Source of the DNA: an uncultured Roseburia sp.
Lineage (GTDB): Bacteria; Bacillota; Clostridia; Lachnospirales; Lachnospiraceae
Assembly (NCBI GenBank): GCA_947642555.1
Contig: CANRSX010000016.1
Span: 35,409 to 99,408, forward strand
Direction: 5' to 3'
Length of the DNA stretch: 64,000 bases
The position numbers were made by a program, and so were the translations under genes. Positions 56,928 through 64,000 of this stretch are shown here, piece after piece. Each line of letters begins with the position of its first letter. Position 1 is the stretch's first letter. A model generated the notes under the pieces. It had not been told where the DNA came from and did not search any database. It was given only the letters and a program-made list of their open reading frames with translations.

Positions 56928-59311
56928 CATGGCCTTTTGAGAATGACACCGGCGCTGTTATTAAAAAATTAGCGTCTGCTCAATTAAAGAAAGAGCGTTT
57001 GAAGAAAATTTTTACGATTACTGCAATTTCACTGGCAGCATTTTTGATGGCATCCGTATTGCTTCTGGTTTCCGGGATTATTACAGTGAACCAAAAGGGA
57101 GGCAATAATATAACGGGGTCTTATCATGCGCTTATTTCCGGCATAGAAAAAGAACAATATCAGAAATTGAGTGATGATGTGCGGGTGGATTTATGCGGAT
57201 TCACAGCTTCCATTGGCAGCGTGAAATCCGGAAATGACCGCCTTAATATTTCGTATTGCAACAATGATGCACTTACATTAAATGGGCTGTCTGTTGACCA
57301 GGGGAAAATGCCGGAGAAAGCGAATGAGATCCTGATTGAACAGGAATATTTAATCCGGCAGAAGATAAATGCTAAAATTGGAGATACCATCCGGTTGCCA
57401 GACCCAAACAACGGCCAGGAAAAATCCTTTCTTATAACAGGATACTTAAAAACAGGGGCGAAAGGCACTGACCGTTCCTTATATGCGGCTATGGTTTCGG
57501 AAGAATACTTCTCAGAAATGGATGGATGGGATCACTTTTCACCGGCAGTCATGCTCCGTGTAAATTTAGATGCGGGCTCTGGGGATGTAAAAAACCTAAT
57601 ATCACAGATAGCGGCTGATGCAGGCTGTAAAGCGGCTCCTTCTTATAATGAAGCGTATCTGAACCTTAGCCAGCCTTCGGCATTGATGGTTCTGGCGGCT
57701 GTTGCCGGGCTGGTTGTGATCGTGATCGCTGGTGTTTTGGTTATATACAACATTTTTTATATTTCCATTATCAATTCCATTAAACAATATGGACAGCTCC
57801 GCACAATAGGTATGACAGCAAAACAGATTCAAAGGCTTGTTCTTAAGGAGGGGACTTTGCTGATGCTGCCTGCAATTCCGATGGGACTGATTGCGGGAAT
57901 TGCAGTGGCTTATCTTTTCATTCCGCATGGATTTGGATTATGGAATGTGCTGTGGATATGCCCGGTTGTTGTTGCGTTAACCTATGCCACTGTGCGCCTG
58001 TCCATCAAAAAACCTGCGAAAATAGCCGCGGCCACATCCCCCATAGAGGCTTCCCGCTATGAACAACATAATCAGCCTAAATGGAAACACAGGCAGCACA
58101 GGCTGACGCCAGGGGCTTTGGCGATAAATCAGGTTTTGCGTTATAAGAAAAAGAATCTACTGACAGCCGCCTCTCTTGTCCTGACCGGCGTCCTGCTGTC
58201 AGGTTTATCCTCTGTCCTTTCTTCGATCAATGCAGAAGATATGGCTTTATCCGGATTTGCAAGAGGACAGTTCGTTTTAAGGATCTCAAATCAGGAGCTG
58301 ATGGAAAATCCTTTGGAGATTTTGCAGGAATCAAGCCCTTTTACGGAGGAAGTGGAAAAAGAGCTCTCGCAATTATCAGGTGTGCAAAAGATCATGAACG
58401 ATCAGCATCTCCCGGTTTCCTGTGATCTGCAGGCCCTGGAATCAGATGCTGAAATTGTAGGATTTGAGAAAGCAGATATGGCTTTGCTGCAAAGCTGTCT
58501 CTTAAATGGAAACCTGTCAGATTATGAGCAGATGGCATCTGAGGATCAGATGGTGATTGGCAGGCCGGATGACTTTGAGAAGTATTTTGGCATTCATCCA
58601 AAAGCCGGCTCGTCTGTAACGCTGAAGATTTTTGACGGGCAGCATACGGAGAACCTGGAATTTGAGATTGCGGCAGTCCTTGACGAAAGTAAGATTGGAA
58701 ATCATGGCGATAAAATAGATATGCTGTTATTGCCGGTTGATTCCATGCAGAAAATCGCACACAGCAATCTGACATATCAGTATGTGATTCGTGTAGAGGA
58801 TTCTTTGGAACAGCAGGCAGAAAGCGAAATAGACCAGATGGTATCCGATCACCCGCGGCTGAGTGTGGATTCCCTTTCTGCTGCCATTGCCCAGAATGAA
58901 AACTTCCTGCAGGGAACACAGTCAGCCCTTGCAATCGCCATTGTCTTAATTGGCTGTTTTTCTGTGATGAATCTGTTAAATACCATTTTGACGGGAATGA
59001 TCGTAAGGCGCAGGGAATTTTCTCTCATGCGTTCCGTGGGAATGTCTCAAAAGCAATTATCCGTGATTGTTCAGAAAGAGGGACTGATTGTAGTCGGCAT
59101 GGGACTTGTATTATCTGTGATCATTGGCGGAGGAATTGGATATGTTCTTTGCTCATTTTTGAAAAACAGCCTGATGAGCTATCTGAATTATCAATTTCCA
59201 CTGGGTATTACAATCTTATATTGCGCAATTATTATTTTATGCAGTATGCTGATTACAACAGTGGCCTTAAAACAGCAAAGCAGGTTATCCATGATGGAAG
59301 CTCTGCGATAA
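56924..59311 (+). CDS. FtsX-type ABC permease 1 of module 2
   Basis: 795 residues. Opens with TWPFENDTGAVIKKLA, shared with the next permease, then TM1 (ITAISLAAFLMASVLLLVSGII), extracellular domain, and three helices around ISIINSIKQYGQLRTIGMTAKQIQRLV (FtsX signature). Repeats the layout with TM5 near residue 410, a second extracellular domain, and a final cluster with RREFSLMRSVGMSQKQLSV. Its coding sequence is visibly richer in A+T than the paralogue at 59.3 kb and the ATPase gene before it, which suggests a different origin or a different evolutionary rate. Confidence 0.9.
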   Translation: MTWPFENDTGAVIKKLASAQLKKERLKKIFTITAISLAAFLMASVLLLVSGIITVNQKGGNNITGSYHALISGIEKEQYQKLSDDVRVDLCGFTASIGSVKSGNDRLNISYCNNDALTLNGLSVDQGKMPEKANEILIEQEYLIRQKINAKIGDTIRLPDPNNGQEKSFLITGYLKTGAKGTDRSLYAAMVSEEYFSEMDGWDHFSPAVMLRVNLDAGSGDVKNLISQIAADAGCKAAPSYNEAYLNLSQPSALMVLAAVAGLVVIVIAGVLVIYNIFYISIINSIKQYGQLRTIGMTAKQIQRLVLKEGTLLMLPAIPMGLIAGIAVAYLFIPHGFGLWNVLWICPVVVALTYATVRLSIKKPAKIAAATSPIEASRYEQHNQPKWKHRQHRLTPGALAINQVLRYKKKNLLTAASLVLTGVLLSGLSSVLSSINAEDMALSGFARGQFVLRISNQELMENPLEILQESSPFTEEVEKELSQLSGVQKIMNDQHLPVSCDLQALESDAEIVGFEKADMALLQSCLLNGNLSDYEQMASEDQMVIGRPDDFEKYFGIHPKAGSSVTLKIFDGQHTENLEFEIAAVLDESKIGNHGDKIDMLLLPVDSMQKIAHSNLTYQYVIRVEDSLEQQAESEIDQMVSDHPRLSVDSLSAAIAQNENFLQGTQSALAIAIVLIGCFSVMNLLNTILTGMIVRRREFSLMRSVGMSQKQLSVIVQKEGLIVVGMGLVLSVIIGGGIGYVLCSFLKNSLMSYLNYQFPLGITILYCAIIILCSMLITTVALKQQSRLSMMEALR

Positions 59312-59329
59312 TAGAAGGAGGTGGCGGAC

Positions 59330-61702
59330 ATGACATGGCCTTTTGAGAATGATACCGGTGCCGTTGTGAAAAAACTTGCAAAGCGCAGCCTCGCAGGCGA
59401 GAAGCGCCGGAACCTGATGGTGGTAATTGCCGTCGCCCTGGCGGCGTTCCTGGTCTGCCTGTCAGCGGTACTATCCGTTTCGATTGCACAGATTCAGCGT
59501 AATCAGGTGGCCGACACCTATGAGGCAGTCTTTACCGGCGTGGAGGTGTCCGATGTGGCGGCGCTGAAAGATATGCCAGAGCTTGCCCGCGTGGGCGAAT
59601 ACTATCTGCTGGGGCAGGAGCATTCGGAGCAGGGATACAACGCCTCCTATGTGTACTGCGACAGTGACATGGTGTATATTGCCCGCAGCCAGATGGAGCT
59701 GGTAAAAGGAGAACTCCCGGCAAAGACGAATGAAGTCGCGGTCAGCGAATATTTTCTCTCCGCTTACGGCTCGAATGCTAAAATCGGTGAGACGGTCCGG
59801 TTGGATACCGAGAGCTTTCATGGCGACTATACTGTGACCGGAATCCTGTCTAATGTGGGAGAAAAGGAAGGAAATATCTGCGCCATTATCATTTCCAAAG
59901 CGGCCTTAACGCAGTGGGCAGGATTTGACCCCGCAGGATACCGTGCCTATGTGCATTTCAGAAATGACAGGCAGTCTGACCAGGAGGCCATGACTGCCCG
60001 CTGCCGGGAGATTGCCGCGCAGTTTGACTCTGCGCACGCAGGGATGAACAGCAATTATTTTGCTTCTCATTCAAAGTCCATTGACTTTGTGACCATTTTC
60101 GGTATATCCGCCCTCGTGCTTGCCGGCGGATATGTAGTCATCCAAAGTATTTTCCGTATCTCCGTAAACGACAAAATACAAAGCTACGGGCAGCTCCGCA
60201 CCATCGGCGCAACATCCAGACAGATCCGGCGTATCGTGAAAAAGGAGAGCCGGAGGCTGAGCGGTATTGGAATCCTGCTGGGTGTCCTGCCGGGGTTGGG
60301 CGGCGGCCTGCTCCTGTTCCCAAAAGGTTTCCATGGAGGTTATTATGGGGCAGCCGTACTTCTGACCGTGGTGGTCTGCTGGTTCATGGTATCCGTATCC
60401 GTTCACGGACCAGTCAGAATAGCTGCCAGCATCTCACCGCTGGAGGCCATGCGTTTTTCCGCAGGTCAGGAAAAGATTCGCAGCAGGAAGAAACGCCGGA
60501 AACTAAATCCTGTATCCATGGGGTTGGCAAATTTTGGACTCGACCGCAAGAAGTCAGCGAGTATTGCAGTGTCCCTAAGCCTGGGCGGAATCCTTCTTCT
60601 AGTGGTGTCCTCCATGGTTCTGACCCGGTCACCGGAGCAGGCTGCAAGGCTGTTTTTCCCGGACGGGGATATAAAGATATACCTGTCCTCAGAGCAGCCG
60701 GAGGAAGAGATTATGGCTGCAGGCAATCCGCTGAATGAAAACTTAAGGCAGGAGATCCTTTCTGTGGACGGTGTGGAGGATATGCTGGCCACCCGCCGGT
60801 CTCTGCATGCAAAATTCGGAACTTCCGAAAGCGCTGAGGCCGGTATGTGCGACATGCTGACAGACTCAAACCGCATGGATGTAGAGGCTGCGCTGGTATC
60901 CGGCGCCATGCCGGTGGATGCCCACAGCATCCTTCTGAGTACGGGTTATCAGAATCGCCATACTGATATGGATGTCGGGTTCACCATGGAGCTGGTTCTG
61001 GGCCAGAAAACCGTGACGGTTACCATATCCGGACTGTTCGATGCGTCGAAGGCAGCAAACGGACATGGTGCGCTTGCCATGGATTCAGCGGCTCTGTTCG
61101 CACCGGAGGAGTTGTTTCGTGAACTCCATCCTGAAATCGAAAGCTTTGACTATTCCTGGAGCATTGTCAGCGACCCGAAGAAAGCAAAGTCTGTGGAAAG
61201 CAGCCTGCAGGAGCTGGTATCCGACCGCAGCAATCTTGGAATGGATACCATAGCCACACACATCGAATATGAGAAAATGCAGAGCAGCATTATTTTTGGA
61301 AGCCTGCAGGCGCTTTCCTGGCTGATCTTCCTGTTTGGCGTTGTGAACCTGATCAATACGACGCTTTCCAACCAGATGTCCCGGAAGCGGGAGAACAGTA
61401 TCCTGCGCTCCGTTGGCCTGACCGGGAAGCAGCTGTGCCGGATGAGTGTCACCGAGGGGATGTGCCATGCGCTTTTTGCGGCGCTTACTGTCTTAATCCT
61501 GGGGCTGCCGCTTTCCATGGCAGTCTGTGCGGAAGTCAGTAAGAAATCCTTTGCCGGCGCGGTTGTCCCATATCAGTTCCCGTTCCTGCAAATGGGGCTG
61601 TTCTTCCTCGTATTGTCTGGCATGGAGGTGATTCTGTCTGTCTGGATGGTGCGCAGGCAGAAAAAACAGTCCCTGGCAGAACAGATGCGGGAGCAAAGTT
61701 AA
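59330..61702 (+). CDS. FtsX-type ABC permease 2 of module 2
   Basis: 790 residues from ATG 59330 (AAGGAGG 8 bases upstream; the GTG three codons earlier lacks a site). Opens with TWPFENDTGAVVKKLAKRSL, then TM1, extracellular domain, FtsX region SVNDKIQSYGQLRTIGATSRQIRRIV, a second TM1-like helix, second extracellular domain and final cluster with RKRENSILRSVGLTGKQLCRM. A tandem paralogue of permease 1; the two likely form a heterodimer with the single ATPase. GC content is high, like most of the window. Confidence 0.9.
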   Translation: MTWPFENDTGAVVKKLAKRSLAGEKRRNLMVVIAVALAAFLVCLSAVLSVSIAQIQRNQVADTYEAVFTGVEVSDVAALKDMPELARVGEYYLLGQEHSEQGYNASYVYCDSDMVYIARSQMELVKGELPAKTNEVAVSEYFLSAYGSNAKIGETVRLDTESFHGDYTVTGILSNVGEKEGNICAIIISKAALTQWAGFDPAGYRAYVHFRNDRQSDQEAMTARCREIAAQFDSAHAGMNSNYFASHSKSIDFVTIFGISALVLAGGYVVIQSIFRISVNDKIQSYGQLRTIGATSRQIRRIVKKESRRLSGIGILLGVLPGLGGGLLLFPKGFHGGYYGAAVLLTVVVCWFMVSVSVHGPVRIAASISPLEAMRFSAGQEKIRSRKKRRKLNPVSMGLANFGLDRKKSASIAVSLSLGGILLLVVSSMVLTRSPEQAARLFFPDGDIKIYLSSEQPEEEIMAAGNPLNENLRQEILSVDGVEDMLATRRSLHAKFGTSESAEAGMCDMLTDSNRMDVEAALVSGAMPVDAHSILLSTGYQNRHTDMDVGFTMELVLGQKTVTVTISGLFDASKAANGHGALAMDSAALFAPEELFRELHPEIESFDYSWSIVSDPKKAKSVESSLQELVSDRSNLGMDTIATHIEYEKMQSSIIFGSLQALSWLIFLFGVVNLINTTLSNQMSRKRENSILRSVGLTGKQLCRMSVTEGMCHALFAALTVLILGLPLSMAVCAEVSKKSFAGAVVPYQFPFLQMGLFFLVLSGMEVILSVWMVRRQKKQSLAEQMREQS

Positions 61703-61739
61703 AATTAACCCGGGTGAAAATTTCACAGCAATACATCAG

Positions 61740-62243
61740 CTATCTCTTTATTCTGGTATAAATCTCCTGTTCGTCTTCATGATGAATATATGCGCCATTT
61801 TTCATCTGTACTTTGAGCGATGCAGGATTATCCTTGTGAACGGACATATAAATTTCATCTTCACGAATCATCTGCCTCGCCTTTTCCAGTGTCAGTTTCA
61901 GGCCCAAAGAAGCATATCCCTTTCCTCTGAATTCCTTCCTGATTCCATATCCTATATGTCCTGCTCCATTTGCCAGTTTCTCCGTAAGCCAATGCCGTAT
62001 TCTGAACCATCCGACAATTTTATTATCTTCCCATAGAAAAAATTCCGTTTCCGGCACCCATCCTTCCTGAAGTCCGATACCCTTCGCCGCATTGATATAG
62101 CCCGGCAAAATCTTGTATGTAAATTCGTCTTTGGTGCATCCGGCGGCAGGATTTGTAAAACCATTTTCGTTCTCGGGAGTGTTTGTCACAAACTCATATT
62201 CTTGCTCTAAATCTTTCATATTTGCTTCTTTCAGATATAACAT
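61740..62243 (-). CDS. GNAT-family N-acetyltransferase
   Basis: 167 residues from ATG 62243; the open frame continues to a GTG at 62285 without a ribosome site. The acetyl-CoA loop is IGYGIRKEFRGKGYASLGLKLTLEKA, recognised by RGKGYASLGL, and the last strands SVHKDNPASLKVQMKNGAYI carry the usual Asn/Ser pair. It resembles small acetyltransferases that modify drugs, polyamines or protein N-termini; substrate unknown. Convergent to permease 2, with lower GC than the core genes. Confidence 0.88.
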   Translation of the reverse strand: MLYLKEANMKDLEQEYEFVTNTPENENGFTNPAAGCTKDEFTYKILPGYINAAKGIGLQEGWVPETEFFLWEDNKIVGWFRIRHWLTEKLANGAGHIGYGIRKEFRGKGYASLGLKLTLEKARQMIREDEIYMSVHKDNPASLKVQMKNGAYIHHEDEQEIYTRIKR

Positions 62244-62340
62244 ATCCTCTTTGTCCCCTTTCCAGACGGATTTTACATTACCCACATACCAACTTTTTAA
62301 GCTCTCTGATATATTCTCCGCAAAGAGCCTGTTACAGTTT

Positions 62341-62592
62341 TCATTTTGTCAATTTGCGGTTCATATCATAGACCTTGTCACCCATGTCATTAAGATACGC
62401 ACGTATATGAATTACGCTGCCGGTCAAAAATGTCGCTTGAAAAATAATAGCCCACTTGATTAGATTTGCCCGTAAGATTGGATTGGGCTTTTTCCCATGC
62501 CGTTCCTTTTCAGAAGCTGATTGTCCCGCAACATATTCTTGCGATAGTTTCAATTCCTCTCGTCTGTTCTTAATGTTTTCACCTAAGTTCAT
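62341..62592 (-). pseudogene. Degraded XRE-family regulator
   Basis: An open frame of 83 codons from ATG 62592 (GGAGGT 7 bases upstream). The first helices are textbook XRE (NLGENIKNRREELKLSQEYVAGQ), and ANLIKWAIIFQATF matches the helix-5 pattern of intact relatives (NNLIKLAEIFQ). The recognition-helix segment between them (normally GVSRQAVSKWE) is replaced by a short Ser/Glu/Lys/Arg string, and the tail is not a known domain. Small indels have therefore probably destroyed DNA binding, although the frame stays open. Confidence 0.6.
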
Positions 62593-63320
62593 ATTAAGTA
62601 CCTCCGTATGCTTTTGATGTACCCGTATTGTACCCCAAATCACGGTTGCTGTCCACCAACCGCATGTCAACCAATGGTTGCAGTTGATATTTTTATGGCT
62701 TTTTTAATAGATCTTGACTGTTATTGTTCCTCCACAAATTCCAGTTTATCGGCTCTGTTTTTATATATGTAATAGCAAAAAGGTAGTGATGTCCAGGCAA
62801 ATGATGAATTTTTTAATGAATGGAGGGATGCATATAGAGTAAAACCAAAAACAGTCGTATTCTTCTCTTTACTATCTGAGCATAAAAACTGAATAACTGG
62901 CAGCCTGTTCAGAAAGCATGAATAATGAAAGCCCGGATACTTCACGATTTAATGTGGATATCGGGGCTAGGGACTGTCCGATTTCCCCAAATCCAAATCC
63001 AATAAATGGTCTTTAAACCCATGTAACATAAGCATCACCTCCTACCTACATTACACAAATGAGAAACCGATATTACAACGCGATTTGATTGTGTTTAACT
63101 TGATTTTCATGCACTTGTCACCGATTGTGTTTAACTCACTACTGATTTTAAGCCAACCGCACACGCTCAGTTAAACATAATTAGTCTTATGTTTAAGCCA
63201 CCTCAGACCGATTTTCAAAGAATGTAATCTATGTACCTCTGAATTTTTAGGGAAGCTCCTTGATATTATTCTCCGATGTGAATATAATAGATATAGCAAA
63301 AGAAGCAAGGAGCGACTGTC
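62593..63320. other. Noncoding, low-GC gap in the accessory region
   Basis: About 730 bases without a convincing gene. A minus-strand open frame at 62721-62945 (GTG start, no ribosome site, no recognisable family) is the only candidate and may be a remnant. The right half holds GTTTAA-containing repeats (listed separately). A likely promoter for the HTH gene lies close to its start (TATAAT near 63287, AAGGAG before the ATG). Confidence 0.5.
63087..63196. repeat. GTTTAA-box repeats and a 10-bp hairpin
   Basis: GATTGTGTTTAACT occurs twice (63087-63100 and 63123-63136), 36 bp apart. TTAAACATAA (63171-63180) faces TTATGTTTAA (63187-63196) around a 6-base loop. All share a TGTTTAA core. They may be binding sites for an element-encoded regulator or recombinase. 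Confidence 0.6.
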
Positions 63321-63527
63321 ATGAAATATATTTCAACGAGTGAAGCCGCTGAAAAATGGGGACTCTCCAGACGGCGGGTAGCAATCCTTTGTAAAGAGAA
63401 ACGTATCGAAGGCGTCCAAAGAGCCGGTCAGACATGGATCATACCGGAAACGGCAGAGAAGCCTGCAGACGCACGAATCAAAAGCGGAAAATATATCAAG
63501 AAATGCGAGGAACACAGCAATGCCTGA
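63321..63527 (+). CDS. Small helix-turn-helix protein (excisionase/MerR-like)
   Basis: 68 residues; AAGGAG lies 8 bases before the ATG. KYISTSEAAEKWGLSRRRVAILCKEKRIEGVQRAGQTWIIPETAEKP is a winged-helix of the excisionase-like type, recognised by STSEAAEKWGLSRRRV and the wing GQTWIIP. Common on integrative elements and beside AlbA_2-domain genes. The stop overlaps the start of the downstream broken gene by 8 bases (ATGCCTGA), so the two were translated together. Confidence 0.85.
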   Translation: MKYISTSEAAEKWGLSRRRVAILCKEKRIEGVQRAGQTWIIPETAEKPADARIKSGKYIKKCEEHSNA

Positions 63528-64000
63528 AAACCAGAATATACGGTTTTGCCAATGCCCAGGGCGGAAGGATTTATATTGGATGTGATGACAACGGGCATAT
63601 TATAGGGCTTGACAATACCAGGAAGCTTTTAGAGGACATTCCCAATAAGGTCCGCAATGCCATGAGCATTGTTGTAGATGTCAATCGGTTAGAGGAAGAT
63701 GGAAAAGAATATATCGAAATTGTAGTTCCGCCCTATCCTGTTGCTATTTCCTGCAAAGGCGTTTACTATTACCGCAGCGGAAGCACCATGCAAACGCTCT
63801 CCGGTCCCGAACTGGAAAGCTTAAGTGGCAGCTTGGCTCATACACCAAGATCGGATTTTTTGAAACGGATGCTGACCTTCGTTATCAGGATGAAATCCAT
63901 GGTTCAATTTTAGAGCAGATTGATAAAATCATCGAAGTCCTTCACCTCAAATTTATGAAAGCAAAAATCACCTACGAGGGGATACAAAGAATAGAACGAT
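63520..64000 (+). pseudogene. Broken AlbA_2/RecG-like putative transcriptional regulator or helicase (runs off the window)
   Basis: Starts ATG 63520 with GAGGAA upstream, then breaks. Segment 1 (frame 1) is only MPENQNI. Segment 2 (frame 2, from about 63541) is an AlbA_2/Schlafen-type core: FANAQGGRIYIGCDDNGHIIGLD ... YIEIVVPPYPVAISCKGVYYYRSGS. Segment 3 (frame 1 again, from about 63815) reads GSYTKIGFFETDADLRYQDEI and EGIQRIER, which in intact relatives lies about 80-100 residues further on. Two internal deletions, each shifting the frame, explain the pattern. The C-terminal part beyond 64000 is not visible. Confidence 0.75.

Noticed and set aside
62721..62945. Minus-strand open frame of 74 codons
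   Set aside because: GTG start without a ribosome site, no recognisable domain, and surrounded by decayed sequence; kept only as a possible remnant in the gap entry.
63087..63196. Possible CRISPR-like repeats (36-bp period)
   Set aside because: Only two copies of a 14-bp unit, no spacer series and no cas genes.

Overview
The window reads as chromosome of a spore-forming, anaerobic Clostridia, most likely a Lachnospiraceae with fairly high GC. The reasons are spoIIID and spoVT (each behind a good sporulation-sigma promoter), a LysM/SPOCS spore-coat type protein, veg, long-form HPF, GPH and oligopeptide-ABC transporters, BceAB-like ABC modules with two-component systems, and clostridial AGGAGG-type ribosome binding sites with frequent TTG/GTG starts. 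No rRNA, tRNA, CRISPR array or complete insertion sequence was seen.

Layout. 1-3.4 kb: the end of a sensor kinase, a membrane-anchored unknown, a four-unit 11-bp repeat operator, an amidase_3/NodB deacetylase fusion, and a doubled L-rhamnose mutarotase. 3.4-5.4 kb: M28 peptidase and a YkgJ-type cysteine-cluster protein. 5.4-9.8 kb: a glucuronide-type locus (GPH symporter, GH79-like hydrolase, divergent AraC regulator). 9.9-20.3 kb: an apparent ten-gene minus-strand operon headed by a MarR regulator, with an amidohydrolase, a complete peptide-type ABC importer, an ATC-hydrolase family protein, and a fumarate-reductase-like flavoprotein with a 2Fe-2S partner. It looks like uptake, hydrolysis and reduction of one small molecule. 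One importer ATPase has Asn in place of the Walker A Lys.

20.4-22.8 kb: an AAA ATPase plus TOPRIM-like protein, resembling a phage-defence pair, next to a leftover C-terminus of an M24 peptidase. 22.9-40.8 kb is mostly housekeeping: spoIIID, an AgrC/AgrA-like two-component pair, aroK-aroE, map, an NlpC/P60 hydrolase, two dispanin-like low-complexity proteins, LysM-SPOCS, veg, a PrcB-like lipoprotein, plsC, ddl-murF and hpf. 40.9-54.1 kb: a DUF2156-GNAT fusion, an RR-HK-ABC module (minus strand), a YfcE-like phosphodiesterase, a GntR/membrane-protein pair, DUF4234-DUF2752, a LacI-type protein without a DNA-binding domain next to a cupin sugar isomerase, and spoVT.

54.2-61.7 kb: a second RR-HK-ABC module on the plus strand with two tandem paralogous permeases and 11-bp-period ACATTT repeats before both transcription units. 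61.7-64 kb looks like a decaying accessory region: a GNAT gene, a degraded XRE regulator, repeat-rich noncoding DNA, a small HTH gene, and an AlbA_2/RecG-like gene broken by two apparent deletions.

All functions are inferred from motifs, gene order and remembered family features; no database search was run.
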